Source: an uncultured Pseudobutyrivibrio sp.
Lineage (GTDB): Bacteria > Bacillota > Clostridia > Lachnospirales > Lachnospiraceae
Direction: 5' to 3'
DNA length: 49,362 nucleotides
NCBI GenBank assembly: GCA_946403965.1
Contig: CAMJBT010000020.1
Location: forward strand, 1-49,362
Shown: one piece after another, positions 33,080 through 40,652 of the stretch
Layout: every line of letters starts with the position of its first letter
Numbering within the stretch: the first letter of the stretch is position 1
Notes under the pieces: generated by a model
Told to the model about the DNA's origin: nothing
The model's input: only the letters and a program-made list of their open reading frames with translations
Database searches by the model: none
Position numbers and translations under genes: made by a program

Positions 33080-33856
33080 ATGGAAAACAACAAGCAACAG
33101 ATACCACACGTTATTCATTATTGTTGGTTCGGCGGCAAGCCAAAGCCAGAATCAGTAATGAAGTGCATTGAAAGCTGGAAGAAGAATTGTCCAGATTTCG
33201 AGATTAAGGAATGGAACGAAACTAACTACGATATTCATAAGCATCCATACATGGAAAAAGCTTACCAGGATAAGAAATGGGCATTCGATCCAGATTATGC
33301 AAGACTTGATATTATGTATCAGCACGGTGGTATCTATTTGGATACAGACGTTGAGGTGTTGAAGGATTTATCTCCTTTATGCGAGTTTAAGGCATACAAG
33401 GGATTTGAGAGAGTAGATGCTGTTAATGATGGTCAGGGCTTCGGCTGTGTGGCAGGACTTCCAATCTTCAAGGAAATGATTGCCTGCTATGACGGAGATG
33501 AGCCATACGATATCATCGACGGCGAGAAGCAATACATCGAGAGTCCTAGACTTTGTACAAAGGTTCTTTTGAGACACGGCTTGAAGTTAGATGGTTCAAG
33601 ACAGACAGTTGGCGATATCGAAATTTTACCAACTGAATATCTTTGTCCTAAGAGCTACATGACAGGCAAGATTACAATCACTGATAATACTTACAGTATT
33701 CATCATTTTGATGCAAGCTGGCATGGAAAGAATGCTAAGTTTTACAATAGCTTAATGCAGATTTGCAACAGAATCTTCGGAGAAAAGATCGGTATGAAGC
33801 TTTTCATTGGATTCATGAAGTGTAAGGATGCATTCAAAAAATTGATTGGTAAATAG
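33080..33856 (+). CDS. GT32-type glycosyltransferase (capsule-type sugar transferase)
   Basis: A 258-residue retaining glycosyltransferase of the Gly_transf_sug (OCH1-like) kind. Signature parts are PHVIHYCWFGGKPKP, KKWAFDPDYARLDIMYQHGG and YLDTDVEVL with the DxD at D88-D90, then HHFDASWHGK near the end. The nearest AGGA is 13 nt before the ATG, a poor distance, so initiation may rely on coupling to the upstream GT2. It probably adds a hexose to a capsule or exopolysaccharide. Confidence 0.87.
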   Translation: MENNKQQIPHVIHYCWFGGKPKPESVMKCIESWKKNCPDFEIKEWNETNYDIHKHPYMEKAYQDKKWAFDPDYARLDIMYQHGGIYLDTDVEVLKDLSPLCEFKAYKGFERVDAVNDGQGFGCVAGLPIFKEMIACYDGDEPYDIIDGEKQYIESPRLCTKVLLRHGLKLDGSRQTVGDIEILPTEYLCPKSYMTGKITITDNTYSIHHFDASWHGKNAKFYNSLMQICNRIFGEKIGMKLFIGFMKCKDAFKKLIGK

Positions 33857-33895
33857 TCCAATATAATCTTAAGAAATGCTTAGATTTGGGCTTTA

Positions 33896-33924
33896 TTGAT
33901 TTTACAAATCGAAAGGTCTATAAT
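33896..33924 (+). promoter_or_regulatory. Strong promoter of the 45-residue membrane peptide
   Basis: TTGATT, 17 bp, TATAAT. The predicted start is near 33931. Confidence 0.7.
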
Positions 33925-33950
33925 GAGAACTGTGAGAAGGAGGGTTTTAT

Positions 33951-34088
33951 ATGACTGAAGGCGGTTTTTTAATTTTCTTTTTTGCATTGATTTTGTTAGT
34001 TGTCATTGTTGCAGTTATTGCAGTGGTGTCTGCGGTTTCAGGTGCTGCGGCAGCAATTGTAGACGAAGAGGACGGCGAGGAGGAGTAA
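33951..34088 (+). CDS. 45-residue single-pass membrane peptide
   Basis: Short gene with its own strong promoter, a perfect AAGGAGG site 6-8 nt before ATG, and its own terminator. The peptide has a brief N-terminus (MTEGG), one long hydrophobic helix (about residues 6-38, rich in Phe, Val, Ile, Ala) and an acidic C-terminus (DEEDGEEE). I do not recognise a family. The full set of expression signals and the clean membrane-helix-plus-charged-tail design argue for a real product. Regulatory membrane peptide or toxin-like peptide are both possible. Confidence 0.7.
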   Translation: MTEGGFLIFFFALILLVVIVAVIAVVSAVSGAAAAIVDEEDGEEE

Positions 34089-34112
34089 CAATCCTTCATT
34101 ATCTTGATTCTT

Positions 34113-34143
34113 AGAGGCGTCTATTTGATAGACGTCTCTTTTT
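34113..34143 (+). terminator. Intrinsic terminator of the small membrane peptide gene
   Basis: AGAGGCGTCTA/TAGACGTCTCT stem with a TTTGA loop and a run of T. It ends one base before the ATG at 34144, which argues against that ATG as a start. Confidence 0.88.
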
Positions 34144-34158
34144 ATGGGAGACTTGAGC

Positions 34159-34986
34159 TTGAATATACAAATTTTTGTGGCTGCGCATAAGCCATGCCAG
34201 CTGCCAGATGTATCCTGCTATGTTCCAATTCAGGTGGGAGCCGCTGGCAAAGATCAAATTACATACGAGCAGCTTGGTATAACATCGCGCACAGGAGCAA
34301 TCACTAGGGATGATGGTGGAGAAAACATTTCCACTAAGAATCCTTTTTATTGTGAGCTTACAGCCACTTACTATATATGGAAAAACGTTACAGCTGATGT
34401 GGTGGGCCTTTGCCATTACAGACGCTATTTCGCAAATAAAAAGAGTCTTGGCACCGACGACGAGCCATTCAAGAATGTTCTTTCTCAAGACGAGATAGAA
34501 AAGCTTATGGCGGATTATGATGTGGTGATACCTAAGCGCAATAAATATTTTATTGAGACTTTGTACAGCCATTATGCTCACACTATGGATGGCATGCATC
34601 TTGATGTTGCCCGTGAGGTTATGGCCCAGGTATGTCCGCAGGATCTTAAATATATGGATGCTATTTTTTCTCGCACCAACGGAAGCATGTACAATATGTG
34701 CATCATGAAAAAGGAAGTGTTTGATGCCTACAGCGAATGGCTTTTTGCACTTCTTAAGGGCGTTGAAGAAAGGGTTGATGTGACAGGACTTAGCGATTTC
34801 CAAGCACGATTATTTGGTCGTGTCAGCGAAATCCTTATGAATGTCTGGATTCTAAAGATTCAGTCAGAAGGAAAGCAGGTTACAGAAGTGACCGCCGCAT
34901 ATTCAGAGAAGATTAATTGGTTCAAAAAGGGCTGGTGGTTCTTGGAGGCCAAATTCTTTGGAAAGAAGTACACAAAGAGTGCATAA
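34159..34986 (+). CDS. DUF4422 protein (probable glycosyltransferase)
   Basis: A 275-residue protein with the DUF4422 layout: IQIFVAAHKP at the start, TYYIWKN, GLCHYRRYF in the middle, and a helical second half with NMCIMKKEVFDAYSEWLF. Such proteins occur in capsule and LPS loci and are treated as glycosyltransferases, but activity is not established. I place the start at TTG 34159 because GGGAG lies 8 nt upstream and homologues begin at this point; the ATG at 34144 abuts the T run of a terminator and has no ribosome site. A promoter is not obvious, so it may depend on partial readthrough. Confidence 0.8.
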   Translation: MNIQIFVAAHKPCQLPDVSCYVPIQVGAAGKDQITYEQLGITSRTGAITRDDGGENISTKNPFYCELTATYYIWKNVTADVVGLCHYRRYFANKKSLGTDDEPFKNVLSQDEIEKLMADYDVVIPKRNKYFIETLYSHYAHTMDGMHLDVAREVMAQVCPQDLKYMDAIFSRTNGSMYNMCIMKKEVFDAYSEWLFALLKGVEERVDVTGLSDFQARLFGRVSEILMNVWILKIQSEGKQVTEVTAAYSEKINWFKKGWWFLEAKFFGKKYTKSA

Positions 34987-35013
34987 CAATTTTTTTTCAT
35001 ACTCTGGTGGTAC

Positions 35014-35019
35014 TATAAT
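35014..35019 (+). promoter_or_regulatory. -10 box upstream of the metallophosphoesterase
   Basis: Perfect TATAAT with a T-rich but poor -35 region (TTTTTT). The predicted start near 35026 leaves about 33 nt before the ATG. Confidence 0.45.
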
Positions 35020-35058
35020 ATAGTCCCGAAGTATGTTGCACTTTTGTGGGTATTAGCA

Positions 35059-35886
35059 ATGAAGTATAAAGAAAAAAAGAAACATCGATTTTTACCACTA
35101 AAGATATTTTTAATAATAGTAGTTTTATTGTTGCTAGGGTTTATCAGTCCTCTCCAGATGGACAATTATGACCTAACCTTTAGCACCTTGCCTAAGGAAT
35201 TTGACGGATACAAAATCCTTCAGATTTCTGATTTCCATTGTAAGGACTTTGGAGTAGATGAGCAGCAACTTATTAAGATGGTTAAGAAAGCTCATCCGGA
35301 TATGATTGTTCTGACAGGCGATATTGTGGATGAGGAGCATGATACCTCTAATGCAAGGCTTTTGCTTGAAGGAATTCAGGATGTGGCTCCTATGTACTAT
35401 GTCACAGGAAATCACGAGTTTTATCCGGGTGCCCCTTACGATGAGTTCAGAGATATTTGCGATGAAGTTGGTGTAAAAATCCTTGATGATGAGACTGTTG
35501 AAGTGGAAAAAGATGGAGCGAAAATATATATTTCCGGTCTCGATTATAGCAGCGATTTTGCTGGCCACTTGAAAGAGCATGTGGGATATGCAGATGCCAG
35601 ATACTTCAATATTTTGCTTTACCATGATGCTTCTAAATTTAATTATCTTTCAGAGTTTGGGTATGATTTAGTTTTCACAGGCCACATCCATGGGGGTCTT
35701 GTAAGAATTCCAGTGAAAGGCGGTGTGTTTGCATCGGATTATACCTTCTTCCCTAAATACGATAAGGGAATATATAAGGATAAGGGCTCAACAATGATTG
35801 TCAGCGCAGGAATGGGCGATGCCAGAATCCCACGTTGGAACAATCCAAGAGAGTGTATTTTAGTTAAACTTCATGCAGCGGAATAG
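35059..35886 (+). CDS. Membrane-anchored metallophosphoesterase (YkuE-like)
   Basis: Two-metal phosphoesterase of 275 residues, anchored by one N-terminal membrane segment (about residues 14-32), active site outside. Metal motifs are in order: ISDFHCKDFG (D-x-H), VLTGDIVDE (GD), VTGNHEFYP (GNH), and FTGHIHGGLVRIP (GHxHGG). YkuE-type relatives act on phospholipid or lipid-linked phosphates such as UDP-sugar or undecaprenyl compounds; substrate here is unknown. The ATG at 35059 is preferred; a TTG at 35044 in frame lacks a ribosome site. Its stop codon lies inside the following terminator stem. Confidence 0.88.
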   Translation: MKYKEKKKHRFLPLKIFLIIVVLLLLGFISPLQMDNYDLTFSTLPKEFDGYKILQISDFHCKDFGVDEQQLIKMVKKAHPDMIVLTGDIVDEEHDTSNARLLLEGIQDVAPMYYVTGNHEFYPGAPYDEFRDICDEVGVKILDDETVEVEKDGAKIYISGLDYSSDFAGHLKEHVGYADARYFNILLYHDASKFNYLSEFGYDLVFTGHIHGGLVRIPVKGGVFASDYTFFPKYDKGIYKDKGSTMIVSAGMGDARIPRWNNPRECILVKLHAAE

Positions 35887-35909
35887 CTCTTTATGAGCTA
35901 TTTCCTTTT
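35880..35909 (+). terminator. Intrinsic terminator overlapping the stop codon
   Basis: GGAATAGCTC/GAGCTATTTCC with a TTTAT loop, followed by TTTT. The TAG stop lies in the left arm. Confidence 0.8.
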
Positions 35910-35949
35910 GCTTATTTTAAATGCTTTATAACAAAGGAAGGATAAGATT

Positions 35950-37188
35950 ATGAAAATTGCAGTAGCGGGAACAGGTTATGTTGGTCTTTCAATTGCCACA
36001 TTGTTGTCTCAGCATCACGAGGTTTTTGCTGTGGACATAATTCCGGAAAAGGTTGAAAAAATTAACAATCGCATTTCTCCTATTCAGGATGAATATATTG
36101 AAAAATATCTTGCTGAGAAGGATTTAAATCTAACTGCAACATTAGATGCAAAGGAAGCATATACAGATGCTGAATTTGTTGTCATCGCTGCTCCTACCAA
36201 TTACGATTCTCAGAATCAATACTTTGATACATCGGCTGTGGAGGCTGTGATTGAGTTGGTTATGAAATATAATCCAAATGCAATCATGGTTATCAAATCC
36301 ACAATCCCTGTTGGATATACAAAGTTTGTTCGTGAAAAATTTGGCAGCAAGAATATTTTGTTTAGCCCAGAGTTCCTTCGCGAGAGCAAGGCTCTTTATG
36401 ACAATCTTTATCCATCTCGAATTATTGTGGGTACAGATCTTAATGATGAGAGACTTGTGAAGGCTGCCCATACTTTTGCAGCGCTTCTTCAGGAAGGTGC
36501 AGTTAAAGAAGATATTGATACTCTTTATATGGGATTCACAGAGGCTGAGGCTGTTAAGCTTTTTGCCAACACATATCTTGCCCTTAGAGTTTCATATTTC
36601 AATGAGCTTGATACATACGCTGAAATGAAGGGCTTGGACACAAAGCAGATTATCAACGGCGTTTGCCTTGATCCACGTATCGGTTCACATTACAACAATC
36701 CATCCTTTGGTTACGGTGGCTATTGTCTCCCTAAGGATACAAAGCAGCTCCTTGCTAACTACAAGGATGTGCCACAGGATATGATGACAGCTATCGTGGA
36801 AAGCAATAGAACCAGAAAGGATTTCATTGCTGACCGCGTACTTAAGAAGGCCGGCTATTACGGTTATTCTGAGGGTAACACTTGGAGCGCAGAATGCGAA
36901 AAGAATGTCACAGTTGGAGTTTATAGACTTACTATGAAATCTAACTCGGACAACTTCCGTCAAAGCTCAATCCAGGGCGTTATGAAGCGCATCAAGGCTA
37001 AGGGCGCTACAGTAATCATCTACGAGCCAACCCTGAAGGATGGCGACACATTCTTCGGAAGCAAGGTAATCAACGACCTTGATGAATTCAAAAAGCTTAG
37101 TGACAGCATCATCGCCAACCGCTACGACAGTAGCCTTGATGATGTGAAGGATAAAGTATATACAAGAGATTTGTTTATGAGAGATTAA
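35950..37188 (+). CDS. ugd: UDP-glucose 6-dehydrogenase
   Basis: Oxidises UDP-glucose to UDP-glucuronate with two NAD+, supplying uronic acid for surface polysaccharide. The 412-residue protein has the NAD-binding start [51 protein letters not shown] and the active-site motif [11 protein letters not shown] with the catalytic Cys. Length fits the short Ugd form. AAGGAAGG precedes the ATG. It is a single-gene unit between two terminators. A UDP-ManNAc dehydrogenase is less likely given the [10 protein letters not shown] and YGGYCLPKD motifs. Confidence 0.94.
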   Translation: MKIAVAGTGYVGLSIATLLSQHHEVFAVDIIPEKVEKINNRISPIQDEYIEKYLAEKDLNLTATLDAKEAYTDAEFVVIAAPTNYDSQNQYFDTSAVEAVIELVMKYNPNAIMVIKSTIPVGYTKFVREKFGSKNILFSPEFLRESKALYDNLYPSRIIVGTDLNDERLVKAAHTFAALLQEGAVKEDIDTLYMGFTEAEAVKLFANTYLALRVSYFNELDTYAEMKGLDTKQIINGVCLDPRIGSHYNNPSFGYGGYCLPKDTKQLLANYKDVPQDMMTAIVESNRTRKDFIADRVLKKAGYYGYSEGNTWSAECEKNVTVGVYRLTMKSNSDNFRQSSIQGVMKRIKAKGATVIIYEPTLKDGDTFFGSKVINDLDEFKKLSDSIIANRYDSSLDDVKDKVYTRDLFMRD

Positions 37189-37193
37189 AGGAG

Positions 37194-37223
37194 ACTCCTA
37201 CACCGCAGGTGTAGGAGTTTTTT
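37194..37223 (+). terminator. Intrinsic terminator after ugd
   Basis: ACTCCTACACC/GGTGTAGGAGT with a GCA loop and six T. Confidence 0.92.
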
Positions 37224-37281
37224 GGTATTGAATTAGCTGAATGACTAAATAATTGAATAAAGAAAATAAAAATGCTAGAAT

Positions 37282-37387
37282 AATCACAAACAATCACAAA
37301 TAATATTTTTAATCACAAAACATCACAAAGAAAAGGTTTAATCACAAACAATCACAAAAATGTAAAACAATCACAGGCATCATGAAA
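37282..37387 (+). repeat. Phased array of AATCACAAA repeats upstream of the ATPase
   Basis: Nine-base motif AATCACAAA at 37282, 37292, 37311, 37321 (CATCACAAA), 37340, 37350, 37369 (AATCACAGG) and a decayed copy at about 37379. Spacing is 10, 19, 10, 19, 10, 19, 10, that is, four pairs with a 29-bp period. Pair members sit one helical turn apart. The spacers between pairs are unrelated AT-rich DNA. The layout resembles an operator or an iteron set for an oligomeric DNA-binding protein. It ends at the ribosome site of the ATPase gene. Confidence 0.8.
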
Positions 37388-37399
37388 GAAAGGTTAAAA

Positions 37400-38482
37400 A
37401 TGAATACAAAAATAAGTCCCTTCACACGAACACCAGGAATTGCAGGAAATGCTTTAATCGAGACACATGAGTCTGACGAAATCATAGCGAATTTTGAAAG
37501 CGATGAATCATATAAGTATGTCTATAAAATTGTTGGACTTAGAGGCTCAGGGAAATCAGTAGAATATTCGATTGTTATGAATCATTTTAGAAAGCAAACA
37601 AAATGGCTAGTGTATTCATTATCTGCTGGCGGGAATCCTACTCAGACCCTTATATCTTTATTAAGTAAAGAAAAGTTCATAGATGATAAATCTGTCACTC
37701 GAGCAGTTGGCGGAAGTGCTTCAGTTTCTGGAAACATACCAGTATTATCGGCTAACGGTAATATTAATACTTCGATTAGTATAAAGGAAAATGAGCACTA
37801 TTATTCCGATGAAGCAGAGTTAAAGGCTATGCTTGAGCAGACAAAACAACATGGCTACAAAATTTTAATCGGTATTGATGATATAGCTAAAACAGAAGAG
37901 ATGGTTAGATTTCTATCGATTCTTGGAACTATAATTATTGAACCTAATGCTAATGTAAGGTTTATTTGTACAGGTTTATCAAAGAATATAGAAGATTTTG
38001 TAAATGTACCACATCTTTCGTTTTTTGTAAGGAATGAAGCGGTTAAGATTAAACCGCTAGATCTTCATAGTATTGCGTATAAATATCATCAGCTCTTAGA
38101 TGTGAGTGTAGACAATGCAATTGAACTTGCAAAATTTACAAAGGGATATGCGTATGGCTATCAGGTTCTAGGAGAGGTTTGTTTTAAACAGAAAAAAGCT
38201 GCTGTGGATGAAGAGGTCATATTTGAATTTGATGAGGGGATTGGTTCGCAGTATGATTTACTATGGACTACCTTAACAGAGGCAGAGAAGGAATTAATAA
38301 AAATTATTGTTAATACTGATTCTGGGAAAGTAGCTGAGATTAAGCAGAAAATGGACAATGAATCAGGATTTACATCCCTGAGAGATCGACTAATGAAAAA
38401 ACACATGCTTATATCTCAAAGTAGAGGTACCGTTATTGTTCCATTACCAAGATTCAAAGAGTATGTTAACAATTGGCATTGA
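37400..38482 (+). CDS. AAA/archaeal-type ATPase with C-terminal winged helix
   Basis: Cytosolic ATPase of 360 residues. The Walker A motif is GLRGSGKS (residues 46-53) and the Walker B is ILIGIDDIAKTEE (D160-D161). An Arg/sensor region follows (VRFICTGLSKNIEDF), then a lid with PHLSFFVRNEAVKIKPLD, and a C-terminal winged-helix-like part (about 280-355; LTEAEKELIKII, GFTSLRDRLMKKHMLI). This resembles ORC/Cdc6- or MarR-linked P-loop proteins annotated only as ATP-binding protein. Start at 37400 has GAAAGG 7 nt upstream; an ATG at 37382 lies within the repeat array and has none. The winged helix could bind the upstream repeats. Bounded by terminators on both sides, AT-rich, without partner genes: an accessory gene of unknown role. 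Confidence 0.75.
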   Translation: MNTKISPFTRTPGIAGNALIETHESDEIIANFESDESYKYVYKIVGLRGSGKSVEYSIVMNHFRKQTKWLVYSLSAGGNPTQTLISLLSKEKFIDDKSVTRAVGGSASVSGNIPVLSANGNINTSISIKENEHYYSDEAELKAMLEQTKQHGYKILIGIDDIAKTEEMVRFLSILGTIIIEPNANVRFICTGLSKNIEDFVNVPHLSFFVRNEAVKIKPLDLHSIAYKYHQLLDVSVDNAIELAKFTKGYAYGYQVLGEVCFKQKKAAVDEEVIFEFDEGIGSQYDLLWTTLTEAEKELIKIIVNTDSGKVAEIKQKMDNESGFTSLRDRLMKKHMLISQSRGTVIVPLPRFKEYVNNWH

Positions 38483-38564
38483 TTTTGCTACATTGTATTC
38501 AACCATTATTCAGAATGAGGATTATTCGAATGTAACTAGGGAACAGGTTAAAAAGTATTTATAA
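38463..38564 (+). CDS. Possible 33-codon frame or frameshifted tail of the ATPase
   Basis: ATG at 38463 overlaps the end of the ATPase gene by 20 bp in the +1 frame and encodes MLTIGIDFATLYSTIIQNED and 13 more residues before TAA at 38562. The composition looks protein-like (helical, SNVTREQVKKYL). Ribosome site weak (AAAGAG). It may be a small coupled gene, or the true C-terminus of the ATPase lost through a frameshift near 38470. Confidence 0.35.
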   Translation: MLTIGIDFATLYSTIIQNEDYSNVTREQVKKYL

Positions 38565-38582
38565 ACTAAAATCAAGAATCGA

Positions 38583-38612
38583 GAGGGCTTGCCATTTGGC
38601 AGTCCTCTTTTT
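38583..38612 (+). terminator. Intrinsic terminator after the ATPase
   Basis: GAGGGCTTGCC/GGCAGTCCTC with an ATTT loop and five T. Confidence 0.85.
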
Positions 38613-38691
38613 ATTGTTGACTTAGCCGAACGGCATAGAGGTGAAAGAGGTGGATGTGAAGGAGCGCGGTTAATTTGAAATAATAAGAAAC

Positions 38692-38722
38692 GCCAAGGCA
38701 TTAAAATGCCTTGGCTTTTTTG
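38692..38722. terminator. Terminator near the end of the beta-helix gene
   Basis: Perfect GCCAAGGCA/TGCCTTGGC stem. The better T run (six) is on the plus strand; on the minus strand it is followed by GTTTCTT and would end the gene at 38740-40485. The 80 bp between this and the previous terminator hold nothing I can name. Confidence 0.7.
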
Positions 38723-38739
38723 ATTATATGGAGTATTAC

Positions 38740-40485
38740 TTAGAAGACGTTGCCTTCTCCGTAGAAATTATAATCATAAACGATGGCATTTTTGTAGCCA
38801 GAGAAGGTATTGTTGAGAAATTTAATTTTCCCGTGACTGTCATCTCTTAGTCCTATACAAGCAGCATCAGAATTCTCGCATATGTTATTTTCAATGATTA
38901 CAGAATCATTCTCACCATTTGAGTTCCAAGTACAGAAAAATCCGCCGAAATCAGTTTCTGCGCGTTCTCTAAGACCGTTAGTTATATCTATACTATTTTT
39001 TAATATATTATTTGATACTTTGACTTCGCAAACTGAATCAGAATGACTGCTGTTGAAATACTCAAAATTGTATCTGCAGTTTGAGACTGTGTTTTCTACA
39101 AAATTGATATCTTTATTAGTGTAAGTTGCATCACCATGAACCTGCCCAGTTATACCAGCATCGAAACAATTATAGACAGTATTTTTAGAAACCATAACAG
39201 AGTTTAAATTTGATAACCATAATTCAATTCCATTTCCATATTTCACATTCTCATTCATTGTTGCCCCGCCAATATCATGAACAGTGTTGTTGGTAATATG
39301 GATATTAGAACAATTTTCGCCAGCTCTTATTCCTAAACGTCCAAAGAAGCTAACTGATAAATCGTCAATTGTGAGGTCGGTACAGTTATCAATAAGTATG
39401 CCTGTATAAGGGGTTGCATAATATGCTGAGTTAATATCCGATGTATAGTAGAAAGACAGTAACTTGGAGGTTTTGTCAAAATAATATTGACCTCTTGAAT
39501 TTAAATTATTGTCTAGTGTTTTGCGTCTCCACTGAGGAGTGTTGTTTACAAAAAGCAAGCCTATGTCCTCATCTGAAATAGAACATGTATATAAATCATC
39601 TGAGGTTTTAACTGGGGTGAACGGTCTTAATCCGCAAATGGATGCAGTGTGACCTGTGCCATAAGAATTAAAAACAACGTTATTAAGTCCTGAAAGGTGA
39701 AGTCCGTATTGTAAGTAGAATGTATCTCCGCGTTTTAAGCTGTAAACTGTATTATTGCCGTGCTGTTTTAAGGCGTAACTGATTGTTTTATAAGGAGTTT
39801 TCTTGCTTCCGGCTGTTGGCTTATCAATACCGGTAGAGTTGGAAATATATACATTTTTGTCGGCGGTTACATGATAGGTGTTTTTTGTTTCTTCAGAAAC
39901 AGGAATATCGGTGCGCTTACCATAGACACTTATATAAAGTGAAAAAGTCTGGGCTGAACCAGTTCGTTTCTTTAGTGGATTACCTGGTTGATAACATACT
40001 GCGTTCTGCAATCCTTCTATAGTGTTGTTTGCAGAAATACATAGAGAAATGGCATTGTTATTTTCTACGGAACCTACTCCCAGACTTTGCTTATTCGACT
40101 CAAGTGAAATGTAGATGTCATCTCCGCTATACTCATAAGATGGGAATGTGAATTTTTGCAATCCTACACCCTTACTTACGTTGACTTTTGAAGAACATGC
40201 GATTTCGTTCAAATCAGTATCAAGTAATCTACTGTAAAGTTCACTATCTTCTGATAGTACGTAATATATTTCAACAGAGCTAATGTCACCGATGCATGAT
40301 ACTCTTGTGGCAAATCCGCTGTATAGTGCCCCCTCTGATTTGCTTGTGGGATATTCATATTTAGTAGTGAATAGTAGTTTTTCTTGTGTATCGCTTGCTG
40401 CTGTAGCAGTAATGGTTGAAGAAAGAGTGAATAGAAAAAAAGAAAATAGTAGTGTGAAAAATTTGAGTGATAATTGATGTTTCAT
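38740..40485 (-). CDS. Secreted right-handed parallel beta-helix protein
   Basis: Exported protein of 581 residues with a signal peptide ending TITATAA (about residue 30). An N-terminal beta-rich domain (about 35-190) carries no family I recognise. From about residue 205 (YHVTADKNVYISNSTGID) a beta-helix of the PbH1/NosD-polysaccharide-lyase kind follows, with repeated short turns such as NNTVHDIGG, KNTVYNCFDAGI, ENTVSNCRYNF and NNTFSGYKNAIVYDYN. Such folds bind or cleave acidic polysaccharides. No lyase catalytic residues can be assigned from sequence. GAGGAGGC precedes the ATG. Divergent from the coiled-coil cluster. Confidence 0.8.
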   Translation of the reverse strand: MKHQLSLKFFTLLFSFFLFTLSSTITATAASDTQEKLLFTTKYEYPTSKSEGALYSGFATRVSCIGDISSVEIYYVLSEDSELYSRLLDTDLNEIACSSKVNVSKGVGLQKFTFPSYEYSGDDIYISLESNKQSLGVGSVENNNAISLCISANNTIEGLQNAVCYQPGNPLKKRTGSAQTFSLYISVYGKRTDIPVSEETKNTYHVTADKNVYISNSTGIDKPTAGSKKTPYKTISYALKQHGNNTVYSLKRGDTFYLQYGLHLSGLNNVVFNSYGTGHTASICGLRPFTPVKTSDDLYTCSISDEDIGLLFVNNTPQWRRKTLDNNLNSRGQYYFDKTSKLLSFYYTSDINSAYYATPYTGILIDNCTDLTIDDLSVSFFGRLGIRAGENCSNIHITNNTVHDIGGATMNENVKYGNGIELWLSNLNSVMVSKNTVYNCFDAGITGQVHGDATYTNKDINFVENTVSNCRYNFEYFNSSHSDSVCEVKVSNNILKNSIDITNGLRERAETDFGGFFCTWNSNGENDSVIIENNICENSDAACIGLRDDSHGKIKFLNNTFSGYKNAIVYDYNFYGEGNVF

Positions 40486-40574
40486 TTAAAGCCTCCTCGA
40501 ATGATGTGTCTGCCCCTGCTTATTAACGAGTTGACAGACAGATATGATATTTTTGTGTAAATAGTATGAAAATA

Positions 40575-40604
40575 TTGAAAACGTCCTTTAAGCTATACTA
40601 TTAT
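40575..40604 (+). promoter_or_regulatory. Promoter of the first coiled-coil protein
   Basis: TTGAAA, 18 bp, TATTAT. Predicted start near 40611, leader about 42 nt with AAGGAGGG. Confidence 0.55.
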
Positions 40605-40652
40605 AAAAATCGCCACTAAACAACCAAATTACTATAAGGAGGGTATTAACTG

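Noticed and set aside
37282..37387. DnaA boxes or a plasmid origin
   Set aside because: AATCACAAA lacks the TTATNCACA pattern, and no replication initiator of a known family is present. Iteron-like remains only a resemblance.
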